Shown: positions 1-37,029 of the stretch, in pieces
Layout of the letters: each line of letters starts with the position of its first letter
How positions within the stretch are numbered: position 1 is the stretch's first letter
Source of the DNA: Engraulis encrasicolus
Lineage: Eukaryota; Chordata; Actinopteri; Clupeiformes; Engraulidae
Assembly (NCBI RefSeq): GCF_034702125.1
Contig: NC_085867.1
Coordinates: 41,304,983-41,368,982, forward strand
Reading direction: 5' to 3'
Length of the DNA stretch: 64,000 nucleotides
Position numbers and translations under genes: made by a program
The notes under the pieces: model-generated
Database searches by the model: none
What the model saw: the letters and a program-made list of their open reading frames with translations, nothing else
What the model was told of the DNA's origin: nothing

Positions 1-1173
1 ACACACATTCGCCACAACATGTGAGTGCTTAGGGTTTCACCTATAACTCTCCCCTACGCATATACGAAAGTATAGTTTTAAAAAGTGTGCTGGCAGGCAA
101 CAGCACGTGGCTAGCTACAGTATGTATAATTGATTGTAAAATGTCATCAACATATTTTTCAATGGGCTACTGACATTGTAAAAAGTGCTTTCAAGGTTTC
201 TGCTTGCTTGTGGAACTCTTTAGTCCAGCATGTGGATGAGGTTGACAGAAATCACAAAATCACAAGTCAGTCTCGAAGAAGCACGTGCTGAAAATGAAGA
301 CACTATACTTATTGCAAATATGTTAAATTTCTATGAATCTGAGGATGTACCGTGATGTTTTTATTGACTATTTCCTGCTATGGGGATAACCACCTCCTAT
401 GCTCCTACTCTTCCCGCTGTGGTATAGTTCAGTGATTTCCAGTCTTTTTTTCTGAATTGTGTACCCCCTAAGCATAGTCATGTCCTCTCATTCATGGTCT
501 AAATCTCTTCCTCTATCCCCAAATGCTCCATACATCTGCTGTTATTACATTTTGTCCATATACCCCTTGCAGTGTGCTTGCGTACCCTTACTGATACCCA
601 TACCCTTGGCTGAGATTGGGAATCACTGTTGTAAACTGTACCTCAGGGTTCTAGCTATCGGGCCCACGCGGTTAATGAGTGGCAACGTTCATTGGAACGA
701 ATGCGAGTTTATCGGCTGAGGCTCTGAGTTTACTTGCTTACATCAGGAATCCAGAGTTCACGCGGCAGCGACGTGTTGTAAAATCAGGCTGTTAAATCAG
801 ACTTAGCAAACAAAGTAGCAGAGGATGAGTCATCATGGGATCCATTCCATTGCCCCATGCAGCATAGGCCCTACAGTGTAGTGTGTGTAGTTCTCCCTGC
901 AGTCTTGTCATGGCTTCTTCTAACTTTTTTGATTAGATTAATTCTGATTCCCTCTTAACCATCACACCCTTAAGTCCAGCCTTTTCATGACACACATATT
1001 TCCTCTCCTACAGTACACTCCTAAAACCCTTTAACAACGTCCATTATCCCCATGCAGCGGAGGTCCTGGTACAGTTCACATGTATGATTGTATGGTACAT
1101 ACAGTATACAGTATGAGTGATAACTGTTGGCAGTTTTTCTATGGCTTTAATTAATGACAGGACAGTTGAGAGC
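1..1173. other. Intron 1 / upstream DNA, nothing identified
   Basis: This stretch lies in what should be the large first intron of shc3, because the next coding exon of that gene is exon 2 at 8831. I see no exon with flanking splice sites and no repeat that I can name. It is AT-rich with ordinary vertebrate non-coding character. The short open frames here are not conserved-looking. Confidence 0.5.
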
Positions 1174-2573
1174 GAGATTCTTTAAGTATATAGAGATATG
1201 CCAATGTAATAGGTTGCTATGGGCACCTAACATGACCAGGTTCCGGTCTGCCTAAAGGGGCGTGTCATAATGCTCCTAGCATTGAATAGAACAGTCCTTA
1301 GGTCTGCCTAGGTCTGCCTAAAGGGGGATTTCCCCCCCTCCCCCTTGCAATAATAGAACCCGGAAACAATGGGCCAATGGAACCTCTCTCTCTCTACTCT
1401 CTCTGGTTGAGAGTATGACAGGAAGAGAGTGGTCGATAGAGACAGGTAGGACCTGGAAATGACCCCGGCTGGACTCGAACCCGGATCCCCATGGGCATGA
1501 ACATGAACATGCAAGACCACGGGGGGTGGGGGGTGGATTAGTGCGCTGTGCCATAGCACACCCCCTTCTCATGCCTTTGTATCTATGCATACATTACAGA
1601 CAGAATGCATTATTACGTCACTCTACTGAAAAGCATGAGTAACTTTTGATTAGGCTAAATGACTAACCTCTTAAACCTTCCCACCCTTATTCCTTTTCAC
1701 ACGACACACACTCAGTATTTTATTTCCTCTAACTCCTAAAACCTTTTCACCACATACAGTACAGTACTCCCTCTATGTTTTTGTTGTTCCACTTAAAATG
1801 GGAGCATATTCTGTGTCATTGCCGAAAACCATAGCTGGCAAAATGGGGTGTAACAATAACACGGTCTAATAAACTTTGTCAAGAAATAGGTCTAGGTTAC
1901 ATCACAAAACTTGGGATGTGTGGCAGTTGTAAGAAGTTAAGTGTTTGAATCTGAAGGCCTAAGGCCTTATTTCAACTTCCAGCTAAATGGTTTGCTTTTT
2001 TTGTTTTGTTACGTCATTGGTAAGGAATCATAACTGGGAAAGTGGACTGCAGCTTTGTGTACTGTATGTAAAAAAAGGCAGGATATAGGCTAAAAAAACA
2101 AAACAATATATCACTTAACCATTAGCAGCTACCATTTTTAGAAACAAACTCCTGATTCCCTCCTGTCTTCGTTTAATATTAGTAGGTTAAATGCACAAAT
2201 CATGATTCCTAGTTCAGTATGATCTGTGAGTTGTAAGTGAACATGAAAGTGACTCTCAAGATAGGCCTATGAAATGATCATAGTATTACAGTATAGTTAC
2301 AGTACAGTTAATATTACAGTATTTTTTAAAGTCATTATAATGTAAAAACACAATTGAAGTAGAGAAAGAGAGAGGTTCCATTGGCCCATTGTTTCCGGGT
2401 TCTATTATTGGGGGGGAAATCCCCCTTTAGGCAGACCTAGGCAGACCTGAGGACTGTTCTATTCAATGCTAGGAGCATTATGACACGCCCCTTTTAGGCA
2501 GACCGGAACCTGGTCATGTTAGGTGCCCATAGAAACCTATTATGTTGGCATATCTCTATACTTAAAGAATCTC
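1174..2573. mobile_element. DNA element with ~215-bp terminal inverted repeats
   Basis: The left arm (1174 to about 1398) is repeated in inverted orientation at about 2358-2573. Both arms carry the same succession: GAGATTCTTTAAGTATA at the outer end, a GGGCACCTAACATGACCAGG block, a GGTCTGCCTAAAGGGG block, a CTCCTAGCATTGAATAGAAC block, and a CCGGAAACAATGGGCCAATGG block at the inner end. A tRNA-like SINE lies just inside the left arm. No transposase frame is visible, so this is a non-autonomous or decayed copy. I could not define a clean target duplication, and the superfamily is unassigned. Confidence 0.75.
1400..1565 (-). mobile_element. tRNA-derived SINE-like sequence
   Basis: Read on the minus strand, the segment has an A-box-like block (TATGGCACAGCGC) followed about 70 bases later by a perfect B-box-like block (GGTTCGAGTCC). 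After it comes a body with the pyrimidine-rich CATTTCC...CCTACC pattern seen in fish SINEs. It sits inside the inverted-repeat element at 1174-2573. The tRNA cloverleaf is not intact, so this is a retroposed derivative and not a tRNA gene. Confidence 0.5.
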
Positions 2574-3425
2574 TGCTTGAGGCGATTGTAAATGTGGTAA
2601 GCTTAGTCTATACACAAATGCAGGAAGGTGAAATGAAGGCTAGGTCCATAGCGGGCTTACACAGAGAATGAGTCATCCATCCTGCTCAGGTGATGCAGGA
2701 AGGCTGGTTCAGCTTAGGGTTATCGGTAAAACGAAGCTAATTGGTTAGCTCGCATCACACATGTGACAGCTTCTGTAGAACTAATCAGGGCATCAAGAAT
2801 CAAGCAGCCTTTTTATTGTACATACTTAATACCTAGGAGGAGCAGGGTTCACTTGTGATAATCAAATTGTGAGTGTGCTGTCTCAAATGGTCGACTCAAA
2901 TTTGACCGCACCTTGCACACATTATAGACTTTATCAACACATTTTATAGAATGATGTACATTGGAGTAGAGGTGTGAACAGGGCCGGCGCTTGGCATAGG
3001 CAGACAAGGGAGTCGACTAGGGCGCCAAAATGTCTTGGGGTGCCAAGTCCCACAGAATTAGAACATTAAACGAAATATTGCATCAAGATTTACCTCGACA
3101 AATGATTAGTCATGGGTACTCAGTACATAGTATAGGTACTAGATCAGCTGTCCTCAGTTAGATGACATTGTGTCCACAGATACCAAATTCTAATTCCACA
3201 GAAAGGAAAGAGGGGTGCTCGGGTCGCCTAGGGCACCAAATTGACTAGAATTGACTATGAAGGCAGTTGTGCTGTTATGCAGTTATGTGTCTGACACCCT
3301 ACTACTAGTCTGATCCAACCATCTCTGAATCAGCTGGTCATAACCAAGCGCTTAAGGCAGGCAGATCGGCTTGATGTTGCGGTGATTTTTCTCATTTTCC
3401 ATTCTGCATTGCAAAAAAAACAGTT
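2574..3425. other. Intron 1 DNA with a possible old hAT-like remnant
   Basis: Non-coding. The part from about 2984 to 3243 starts with GGGCCGGCGCTTGGCATAGGC, contains two GGGCGCCAAAATG / GGGCACCAAATTG blocks in the same orientation, and recalls the 'GGGGCGCC...' dispersed repeats seen again near 38.7, 52.6 and 58.2 kb. No target duplication is clear. Confidence 0.3.
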
Positions 3426-3433
3426 GTTGTACT

Positions 3434-3780
3434 TAGGGCTGGGCGATATGGAAAGAAAAACAATATCACAATATGGATTACTTTATATCACGATAACGAT
3501 ATATATCACGGTATAGCACAATTACATACGTTTTCAGTTATTCTCTTTGTTGCTCTTTATTTTTTCATGTCGCAAAACAACCTTTCTTTAAAATGGATCT
3601 TTTTATTCTTATTTTTACAGTTACATTAACTTATAGTGTGTATTGTGACAACATGAAATGTAATTAAATGATATTCAATTGTATAAAATTGATAAAATTA
3701 CTATAACGATATAAACAAAGGTCACGATATACACTTTTATATCACGATAACGATATATATCGTCATATTGCCCAACCCTA
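3434..3780. mobile_element. hAT-type MITE with intact 8-bp target duplication
   Basis: The element begins TAGGGCTGGGCGATATGG and ends with the complement ATATTGCCCAACCCTA. It is flanked on both sides by the same eight bases, GTTGTACT (3426-3433 and 3781-3788). An 8-bp duplication and TAGGG ends are typical of hAT transposons. The 347-bp length and absence of any reading frame make it non-autonomous. The interior is rich in ATATCACGATAACGATATAT palindromes, so the transcript would fold strongly. Confidence 0.88.
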
Positions 3781-3788
3781 GTTGTACT

Positions 3789-5938
3789 GTACATCATGTA
3801 CTGTATGTCACATGATGTGGGCTTACTGTACTATACATGTAGTTCCTCAACATGCAACATGACATACAGGGTGTTGAAATCCATTGAGAAAATCAGTGCA
3901 CACGTTGAAATGTTTTGGTAAAATAAACTTCTGCAAGTCTGAATTTGTTCACAGTGGCACAGTAAATGTTCAACTTTAGTTTGTGTCACTTGTCAGTTTT
4001 CTGATCTGGTCTTAGCACTAATCAGACCATTGCCAGTCTTCCCAGCAGATCTGGAGATCAGCTGAATGGACTCCACCTGCCAATCTTGGACAAATTAGCT
4101 GGACATTTGTTTTATATTACAAAATATGGAGGGTTTATTTAATGTATGACAGAAATAATTGTTGTTGTATGACAACAAACAATCAATTACTGTAGTCTTT
4201 CCCTTGATCAGTTTTTTTTTTACTAGATTATGTGTCTGTGTAATTTATACAGTGATAGCAGCAAAAGTTGTGTGTACGTGTGTATGTAGTTATTGTGTCA
4301 TTTCATGCTATAGTCTTAAAAAAATAATCATATTGCGCATACATTTTATGCTGACAAAAAAGTGTAATGTACCCTGCAATGCTAACTTGGCTTGAAACAT
4401 TTTGAAAAAGCTCACGGCATAGAATATTCTGGTATAGAGGGTCCAGGGACCCTTGGGAAATTGCAGAGGAGTGCTGGGGCGGGGGCATTGACTTACTCTC
4501 AATGGGCGGGGGGCACGACCAGTTGTCAAGAATTGTATGGCAAAATAAGCTAAATAATTAAATTATTTTCTTCTTGACGTTTATATGTAGCACTTGAAAA
4601 GGTTAGGGATGCATCAACTCCATCATCGAGTTGTGAAAGGGGGTGCACAGAAAATAATAGTGTGGCATGGCCCATGTCAGGGTGGCCTTGGATGGAATCT
4701 GCCGGAATATGGGGGGCCTTTTCATGATAAAGTTTGGGAATCCCTGGTCTGGCCAACCCAGGGGGTCAGAATTTGGCTGGTTAGCTTTGCCGATTAGCAA
4801 GGCACTTCCTCGTCGCCATTTTCACAAATTCCCTCAGTTCCGACCTCACTTATGATTGGTGGGTGCGCGAGTTTAGTGTTGGGCACACAGACCTATGTAG
4901 TCTGTAGTTTAGTCGTTGGGCACCTTATAATACCTCCATGCATCCAATGCCCGTCTTCCATATAGCTTTTCTGATCAGTCAGTAACGTGGCACGTAATTG
5001 GCTGAGTAAACTAGATGTCGGAAATGAGCTCCATTAAACTCCACTTTGGAAGCTGAAAATTTGTTCAGTTTTGGCTGAATTCACTAGCCTAGCATTCCCC
5101 ATTGAAATGACTGGGGGCGGGACTTATTCACTCTCTCCAGGTGTTATGCTCAACCAATCATCCAATTGGCAACAGTGTTTTCTGTGCCCTCTCTGCTGCC
5201 TGCCATAGGCTCATGACTTGTGCACCTTGTTGAATAGTTGAATTCAAAGTGTTGCTAAAATTTCATGTATCATCCTTAGACATGGCCTGTAGCTCGCTGA
5301 CTTGCATCGTCCTGTTGCACCCAATGACCCACCCAATGTACAGTATATGCCCCATTTGTGTCCTATGTTGTCGTCGGTAATGTTCCATTTTCATTGGTCA
5401 TCTAACTCAGTACAGGGAACACGGAAGAAGCAGACATATACCATATCCCAATGTCAAGTGTACGAGCCTTGGTGAAACGCCCAATGATTGGATACACCAC
5501 AGACTTCACCACCAAAGAGTATCCAATGACTGGGAGTGACTGAAGGCTGACTTATTTCGAAGGGCGCACACTAGACATTGGGAAATGGCCATAGCCTGTT
5601 TGGTCAGACTGGCGTGATTGGAAAATTCGGTGCCACAGAACGTATGGGCAGGCCCAGCCAACTACAATGCTCTCAATCAGCAGTAAAGATATTGAGCTTG
5701 TTCTTGATGGCGCATCCTGCAGCAATCTGCGGCAGGCGCATGCACACTACAGCTTCAAGCAGGGCCTGCCTCGCAAATATGTGGACTGCACGCGCAATTT
5801 AAGTAAGGTAGATGAGTCCCAATCAAGTCAGATTAATAACGACATGGAGGAGGTCCCATCCATGCCATTGGTCTTGTTTCGATGCCGCATTCTGCGAAGA
5901 GCTATCTGAGATTTCAGCTGATCCGAAAAATGCGGCAT
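3789..5938. other. Intron 1 DNA, no recognised gene
   Basis: No exon or named repeat is recognised. The 74- and 80-codon open frames at about 5578-5909 overlap in two frames and have no family resemblance that I can see. Their 3' end runs into the repeat described at 5939-6016, which argues that the surrounding DNA is also mobile-element debris. Confidence 0.4.
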
Positions 5939-6016
5939 CACCGGGTACTGACAAGTCAAGGGTAGCGTGAGCACTACAACAGCATATTGAAATTGGCTGA
6001 AGTGGTCCTTTTAAGT
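5939..6016. mobile_element. End fragment of a TTAA-type MITE family
   Basis: The bases CGGGTACTGACAAGTCAAGG and then GGTAGCGTGAGCACTACAAC followed by CAGCATATTGAAATTGGCTG match, with a few differences, the right end of the complete element at 37030-37440. Only this end is recognisable here; the left end was not found nearby. Confidence 0.55.
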
Positions 6017-6179
6017 ATAATTACCTTTCAGCTATGTTCTTACAAGTAAACGACTGTACAATGGTGGTTATGATTGTGGGATAGTTGTTCCATCATTCAT
6101 AAACAGACCTTTGTCGCCTACGTCGCCACCGTCCAAATAGCATACCACTCCCAATGGACTGAATGACATAGCCTTGTAT

Positions 6180-6220
6180 ACAGTCACTTGACTTGACTTG
6201 ACTTGATTTGACTTGAATTG
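6180..6220. repeat. (ACTTG)n short tandem repeat
   Basis: About seven imperfect copies of the pentamer ACTTG. The complementary TCAAG pentamer recurs at 50369-50391 beside a dispersed repeat, so this may be the tail of a retroposon. Confidence 0.7.
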
Positions 6221-6411
6221 GACGCGATTAAAAATCAATTGTCACAGGGTTTTTTTTTTTTTAGCAAATATAGATAACTGACCACTTGCTAAGGAGGATA
6301 AGGCCAATCTAGTCAATATGTTTGGAATATTTGGAAGGTGTGTGATATTTCAGTCCATGTAAACTTGTGGATACCTTTCGGTTAACCTTCAAATTGAGAT
6401 TCTGCGCAACA

Positions 6412-7034
6412 TGATCTCCAAAAATTCTGTGCTCCTGGACACGGATGTTAAGGACACAAAATCCGTGTCCAGGAGCACGGATTTTGCCAAAATTCCGTGC
6501 TCCTGGACACGGAATTGTTTTCCGTGCTCCTGGACACGGAATTGTTTGAAGTGCTTTCTATAGGCTATTTCCACAGTCTTCCACAGTATTTTGTCTAAAA
6601 AAAAACATTTCTTACTGACAGGTTAGGGTTAGGGGTTGTTTTGGTCTGGGCACAGCTAGTTTTCTTTCATTCATTATATGAGTTTGATAGCCTAGCAACC
6701 AACTGGAAAAGGTATTTCTCAAAAATATGTCTTTAATGACAGGTTAAGGTTAGGGAATGTTTTGGTCAGGGCACAACTTAAATTGCTGTAGCATTATTTT
6801 GTTTAGGATTAGCATTTGGTATGTATTTTCTAATGATAGAGTTAACCCAGTGCTGTGGTAATAGCCTATAGAAAGCACTTCCGTGTGCCCATCACGGAAA
6901 ACAATTCCGTGTCCAGGAGCACGGAAAACAATTCCGTGTCCAGGAGCACGGAATTTTGGCAAAATCCGTGCTCCTGGACACGGATTTTGTGTCCTTAACA
7001 TCCGTGTCCAGGAGCACGGAATTTTTGGAGATCA
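6412..7034. mobile_element. Hairpin-rich inverted-repeat element
   Basis: Left arm 6412-6569 and right arm 6860-7034 are inverted copies (TGATCTCCAAAAATTC against GAATTTTTGGAGATCA at the outer ends; CTATAGGCTATT against AATAGCCTATAG at the inner ends). Each arm is itself built from a short unit, CCGTGCTCCTGGACACGG, occurring several times in both orientations and linked by AATTGTTTT or ATTTTGCCAAAAT. The spacer holds two direct copies of about 120 bases beginning TGACAGGTTA(A/G)GGTTAGGG. No open frame is convincing and no target duplication is obvious. The superfamily is unknown. Confidence 0.75.
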
Positions 7035-7122
7035 GGCTGTTCTGCCACAGTGAAGATCCTTCCATTCAAATCTATGGGCAAAAAAAGTAGGATGCGCCTG
7101 ACCTCAGAGAAGCTCGTCAATC

Positions 7123-7453
7123 GGGGGGGTGTCTATGTTCCCACAGCTCATTGGTCCCACATCACAAGATTATTTTTTGGGCCCATTGGTCCCACAGCCA
7201 AATGGGCCCATAGCATGTTCCTGCTGCTCCATGTTCCTACATTTCTAAGAATTTATTCAAATGAAGTCCTTGTGTTCCATGGCGGGGAGAACGGCACATG
7301 CTCTCGGTTTACTTGGAAATGTATGAACACGGAAGATATGGCCTATATTTGAATAATTTCTTAAACATTTGGGTACAGCAAGAGCAGCAGCAATGAGCTG
7401 TGGGACCATTGGGCTGTGGGACCAATGGGCTGTGGGAACATACAGCTGACCCC
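7123..7453. mobile_element. CCCATTGGTCCCACAG-family element, 8-bp duplication
   Basis: The ends are GGGG...TATGTTCCCACAGCTCATTGG and the complement ...TGTGGGAACATACAGCTGACCCC. Flanks are CGTCAATC (7115-7122) and CTTCAATC (7454-7461), an 8-bp direct repeat with one difference. Inside each end are tandem copies of the unit CCCATTGGTCCCACAG. The inner part contains an inverted pair (CTAAGAATTTATTCAAAT and ATTTGAATAATTTCTTAA). A larger member is at 24765-25322 and a half copy at 54781-54870. No transposase frame is present. Confidence 0.75.
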
Positions 7454-7461
7454 CTTCAATC

Positions 7462-8830
7462 TGTAGCATAGCCAGCTTTTGTGATGTTACAGTGTGCAAG
7501 CATCTTTATACTTGCAGGCAAATGTAGTATCCATGCATTTCCATGCATATCCATGCATGTCCATGCATTTGCCTGCGAGCCCCAGAGAAAAGTATGACCT
7601 CAGTGAGGCTCATCAATCTGTCCATAGCAAGCTACTTAGCTAGCATGATGTGTTCTAGTCGCTAGCCTGTGGTGCAGCTGAGTAGCAGAGAGAAAGAGAA
7701 TGGGGGGGTGGGGGGGTTGATCGATAACATTAAACGCTACTTCCATTGCCATGCTGCATGCCACCCTCCCTCATCCATGTGTCTCTCTGTGTTGACTGTG
7801 TTGATGAAAATGGTGTGATGAGGAGTGAGATTCCTAAGCTTGAATTTTTCCCAGAACAAATTGTTCTGTGCCAGTGGTATTAGTCAGAGTTGGTGCTCGC
7901 TGGCTTCGCTGCTGCATGTGGGTGTATATTTTCACCGCATGAGATCAAGATGCGAGCAGATTAAGAGATAGAGGCTGCAGAGAGTTGGCTGTTGTTGTGA
8001 GTGTAGAAACAGGTGAATCAGGTAGGCTTCACACATAGGAGTCCTTGTCTTGTTCCCTTGCGGCATGGGGAGGAGCCTTTGTTTTGAGCCATATTTTGAA
8101 CAAAATACCGGTATGTACAGAATGAGAAGGATGAAATGGACTTGGAATGTACTGTATGTTCCGCTATTACGCCATTGTTTGTATCTTATATCGAAGTAGA
8201 TCATTTGCAATGCAAAATGTGTCACACTGTTGCAGTCTACTTGCCAAATTAAGTACAATGCAACAACATTTGCAGCATTATGTGTCCTTATGTGTTTATA
8301 TGTTTTACACAGCCAGGTGAAAGCAAACTTAGTAGGCTAAGGTTACTTTATAGGTTACTGTAGGCCTACTGCAGTCGTGACCAAACTTTCTGCCAAGACC
8401 GCTTTTGCACCCAAGACCCTTTTGCACCTAAGACCCCATTAAAGGAACAGTCCGCCATTTTTTGATTTTCACATATTTGCAGTATTTCCAAGCATTATTC
8501 GTGAATGTGCATATCATTTTTGTTTATGTGTTTGCATTGCGTAGTGGTTTAACAGTTTAGCCAAATTAAGCGTAGCAATGCAAGTCTATGGGAACAAACA
8601 AAACATTCTCAAATGAACTACTGAACTTAACTACTTTAAAATTAATGTCAAATTCACCAAAGTGCAAAACAGCTATTTAACACCGTCTTGTGATCACTTG
8701 TGGCTTGATGCTAAGGAAAATGGAATTCTATGCCACACCACAGACTACAACCCTTGTTTTTAGAGTTTAACTTTCTTCTCCTAACTATTGAAACAATGAT
8801 CCCTATTCTTTATTTTCTTATCTTTTGCAG
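7462..8830. other. End of shc3 intron 1
   Basis: Non-coding up to the acceptor TATCTTTTGCAG at 8819-8830. It contains four tandem copies of the decamer TCCATGCATN at 7532-7572, a G-run near 7702-7717, and at about 8439 the left-end-like sequence TTAAAGGAACAGTCCGCCAT, common to fish TTAA-type MITEs. I see no coding exon. Confidence 0.5.
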
Positions 8831-33266
<24,436 letters not shown>

Positions 33267-33960
33267 TGACGACCCACCCTCCGACAAAACAAACAAAACA
33301 AACAAACCACAAAAAACACTTGTGGGTCTTTCACCCATGCTTGAAACTTGAAGACACAGAAGAGAGAATCTACGGTTGATGAACCTACTGGTAGATGACC
33401 ACGACCTAGGTTGGTGAAAATGGGTCACCTGGGCAGAGGACCCTGGACGAACGCAGGATTTGTTGATGAAACAAATGAAATGACATGATTTATAGAACTG
33501 TTATTATTTTGTTGTGATTGAAATTATATATTTTTTGAGAAGACATAGGTGCATTTGGACATATACCTGTTGATTTGGAGTTTTAACGCAAAAAGGGACA
33601 ACTGTTAATACTTAAGATGACGAGGAAATTGACCTCAAGGAGGGATTGAGAAGAAAAAAAGTATTTTAGAATAATCTAAAAAACAAAAAAGTTTTAGTTT
33701 TGTCTATCAAGCACAACACGATTTACACCATTGTCGGTATGAGCTAGGGCAGAAAAAGGTATATAAAAAAAGAAAAATATACTGTTTGTATCTTAACTAT
33801 TTTAGGATTTGTCCTTAATTGCAGCTAATGTGACAAAACTCATTTGGTAGCGTATCAATTCACTGTTGATTCTGCTTTTATGGAAAACGATGTGCAATGT
33901 ATTTGCTTCACAGTAGTTACAAAGTGTCAGGCACATGCTCACTTGCTCTGCACAGATGTA

Positions 33961-34069
<109 letters not shown>

Positions 34070-34734
34070 CTTTAAGAAAACATGTTTTTTTTCTATTGAA
34101 GTGCACTCGTCACCGCACACTCGCATGACTTGGAAAACTCTAACTGTTCTTGTGGTCATTGTTGGTAGGCCCTGGACCCCTCCTGAGGTGCTTGTCTATG
34201 CTCACACTGTAAAGAAAAAATATTTAATGCTTTTCAGAATATTTATGAATTTGGTTCCTTCTTTTGAAAAAGTGTAAACGATGTGTAGTACAATTAGTTC
34301 AGGGCTTAATTTATAAATATGGATATTTATATATCAGTTATAGCTTTCATGGCTTTATTGTGGGCTTACAAACAAGACACGTTATTCTTATTATTACTAT
34401 ATCATTCTTATTATTACTGCTATTTCTATTGTTATTTATTTCAGATTACAAATATTATTACCAATAGCACAATCAACACTTAGATTGTCTGTGTGAACAG
34501 TGAAAAAAAGGTGAAACACTTGTGTGGTCTTGCGCAAACCCAGTGCCATTGGGGTCAATTTTTTAAAATGAAAGTGTCGGTAGCACTGTATTTGACTTGC
34601 TCTGCATAAGGCTGCCATGTGACCGTCCTAAGAATGGTATGAGACATGGTATGAACATAAATGGCATGTTAGTAGTGTTCATTGTCATCATGTGTCATTT
34701 TGGTTTTTGAAATGTGAAGTTGACATGGTTTGTG

Positions 34735-34893
34735 TGTTAATGCCATTCCAAAACCTAAATGACTCATTACGACAACAGTCATAAAAAACAATAATGTGTC
34801 AATAATGTTCCTGACATGTTTCATGTCATTTTTATGGCAGCTACATGACACCCTTATGTAGATCACATCAAATAAAGTGTTACCAAAGTGTCT
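34735..34893 (-). mobile_element. GGTAACACTTTATTTGATG dispersed repeat
   Basis: On the minus strand it begins GGTAACACTTTATTTGATGT and continues CATAAGGGTGTCATGTAGCT, with TTATGACTGTTGTCGTAATG A near its end. A related plus-strand copy starts at 42261. Repeats beginning GGTAACACTTTA are common in fish. Confidence 0.6.
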
Positions 34894-37029
34894 TGGTCTT
34901 CACAACATGCAGCCTTACTTATGTATTAACGATACAAACACTCAATTCTATGGAAATTAAATGAAATGAAATGACAGCACCATCATGCCACAAACCTCTG
35001 GTCATCCGGGTAGGTCTGTTTCCCAAAACCAAAGTTGTTAACTACTGTGCGTTTGCTACTTTGTTGTTGGTTGCTATGCATTGCCATCTGGCTATAGCAA
35101 CAATGGGAAGGGGAAAACGCGCTACAGATAAATGATAATTTGTATCAGCAAGTTTAACATGTATATGTCATCAGTATACTATAGACGGTTCTTTCTCTCC
35201 AGGGCCACAACCTAGAGTGCGAACTTCAGGATGTGTGCGTAAGGCTCCCGGTGTTAACAGAGGATCCTTTAAGGACACTTTTAAAGGTGTACTGTCATGC
35301 CCGTGCGAAGGGAATGTTGAGGGGCTGAAGGTTCCAAAGAATGTTGCCGACTTTCAATGGTGTAGAATGCATTCAGTGGTAGAAACACGTCCAAAAACAA
35401 CATTAATACTAATATTTAAATTCATATAAAGTACGCCAAAATGGTACTCTTTCAGATGGACAAAATTCTTTTCAGCAGGGTCTATCCAGCACACTGAATG
35501 TGTATTCCCACACAATATGATGGTAATGTGATTTCACAGTTTAACGCTAAAGAATTACTACACTCTGCAAATCGCTGTCTATGCCATTAAGAGGTATAAG
35601 GGTCAAGGACCAGTAGGGACTACTCTGGCGTGTTGATACACAGTACTTTAATACTGTACAAACACTGTAGCAAATATGTATAAGACACTTACAGTATACG
35701 CTATACTGTATACACAGATATGGTTTATTCTTTATATTTTAAAATGGAACTGAAAAATTAAACTCACATGCAAGGCCACATTCACTTGATATCTATGAGA
35801 GTCGGTTTTGCAGTCGGTGAAACTTCAGTATGATGTATCTTTATATTTATTAAAACAAGTTCAGTTCTCTTTTTAGAAAGTGCTTTCAGGAGAAAAGAAG
35901 AAAAAATGTTGATTTCGGTGACGTATAATGTGCTGCCAGTGTGCCACTGATGCTCGTTCACAATGGGCTGAAAATTTGATTGTGAAGTTCTAACCGGGTC
36001 ATAATTATTAGTTAATGAACTCTACTTTGCTTTATTTTCCTTTCATCCTTACATTTCACTTTAATCTGATTGTTCGAGTATACACAATTTACTACTGACC
36101 AGTGTACGAATGTGTTTACTATTTCTTCAATTTTGACATGCTGTATATTTGGCATATTGGGCATATTTCTCAGACATTTGAGTAGACTTGTCAGCCACAA
36201 AAAGTCCACGAAGGAGGACAAAATCAAAACGTACAGTTCTTGCTTATACTGTACTGTATATTCACAATGTTATTGAACACAAAGTATACATAGAATTAAT
36301 ATCTGAACAATCGTAGAAGAAACAAGGTCAAAGCCTATTAATTTCCAGTCCAAATTAAATAATTAAGAATGTTAGTCTACTTGACAAAAAAGTTGTAAAA
36401 TAATAGTTCATTCATTTTACTGAGTATAACTTGAGTATAGTTTTACCATGATGACAATTTCTCATCAGTCCCAAGCCTAGCCTTACAAAGGACACTGGCA
36501 AAATTCATCATGATTATTTTGTATTTATTCAATTCCTGTATTTATTCCTTTCGGCTTACGGACATGACCACGACCACATTTCTATTTAGGAGAATGTGCC
36601 TTTAATTTCTACCAGTGGAAGTTCCTTTTCGAAAGTGCAATAGCCAAACCCAATTTAAAGGGGATGTGCTAGCTTCTCTGATCACTGAGGTGGTGACCAC
36701 GACTGACTGAAGTATTGCTGCTCTACAGACTGTAGTATCTCTCTTTGGTTTCATTTTGACTGCCCCCCCCCCCCCTTAGTACTGCAGTACAAATGGATCA
36801 TGGGAAGTTTGGACAGATAAAAAGAATCAACACAAACACACAAGCAAACAGTAAACAATCAGAAAATAAAGTCCAAACAATGTTTACATGTTTAATTTCA
36901 GTTTTATGAGTTATCATCTTTCTGTATGACTGTTGGCAATAAAACTGTGAATGTGAGCACCAGATTGCTGTCATTCTTCTTCCCTGTGCAACAACTGAAA
37001 TTGAGGGATTATACTGCACAGATGCTTAA

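Noticed and set aside
5578..5909. Two overlapping frames of 74 and 80 codons as a possible small gene
   Set aside because: No family resemblance, no splice context matching SHC, and the 3' side runs into a TTAA-type MITE end.
1..8830. A search for shc3 exon 1 (expected to end in GVSYLV(K/R) before a donor)
   Set aside because: I found no such coding end in 1-8830; SHC genes usually have a long first intron, so exon 1 is probably outside the window.
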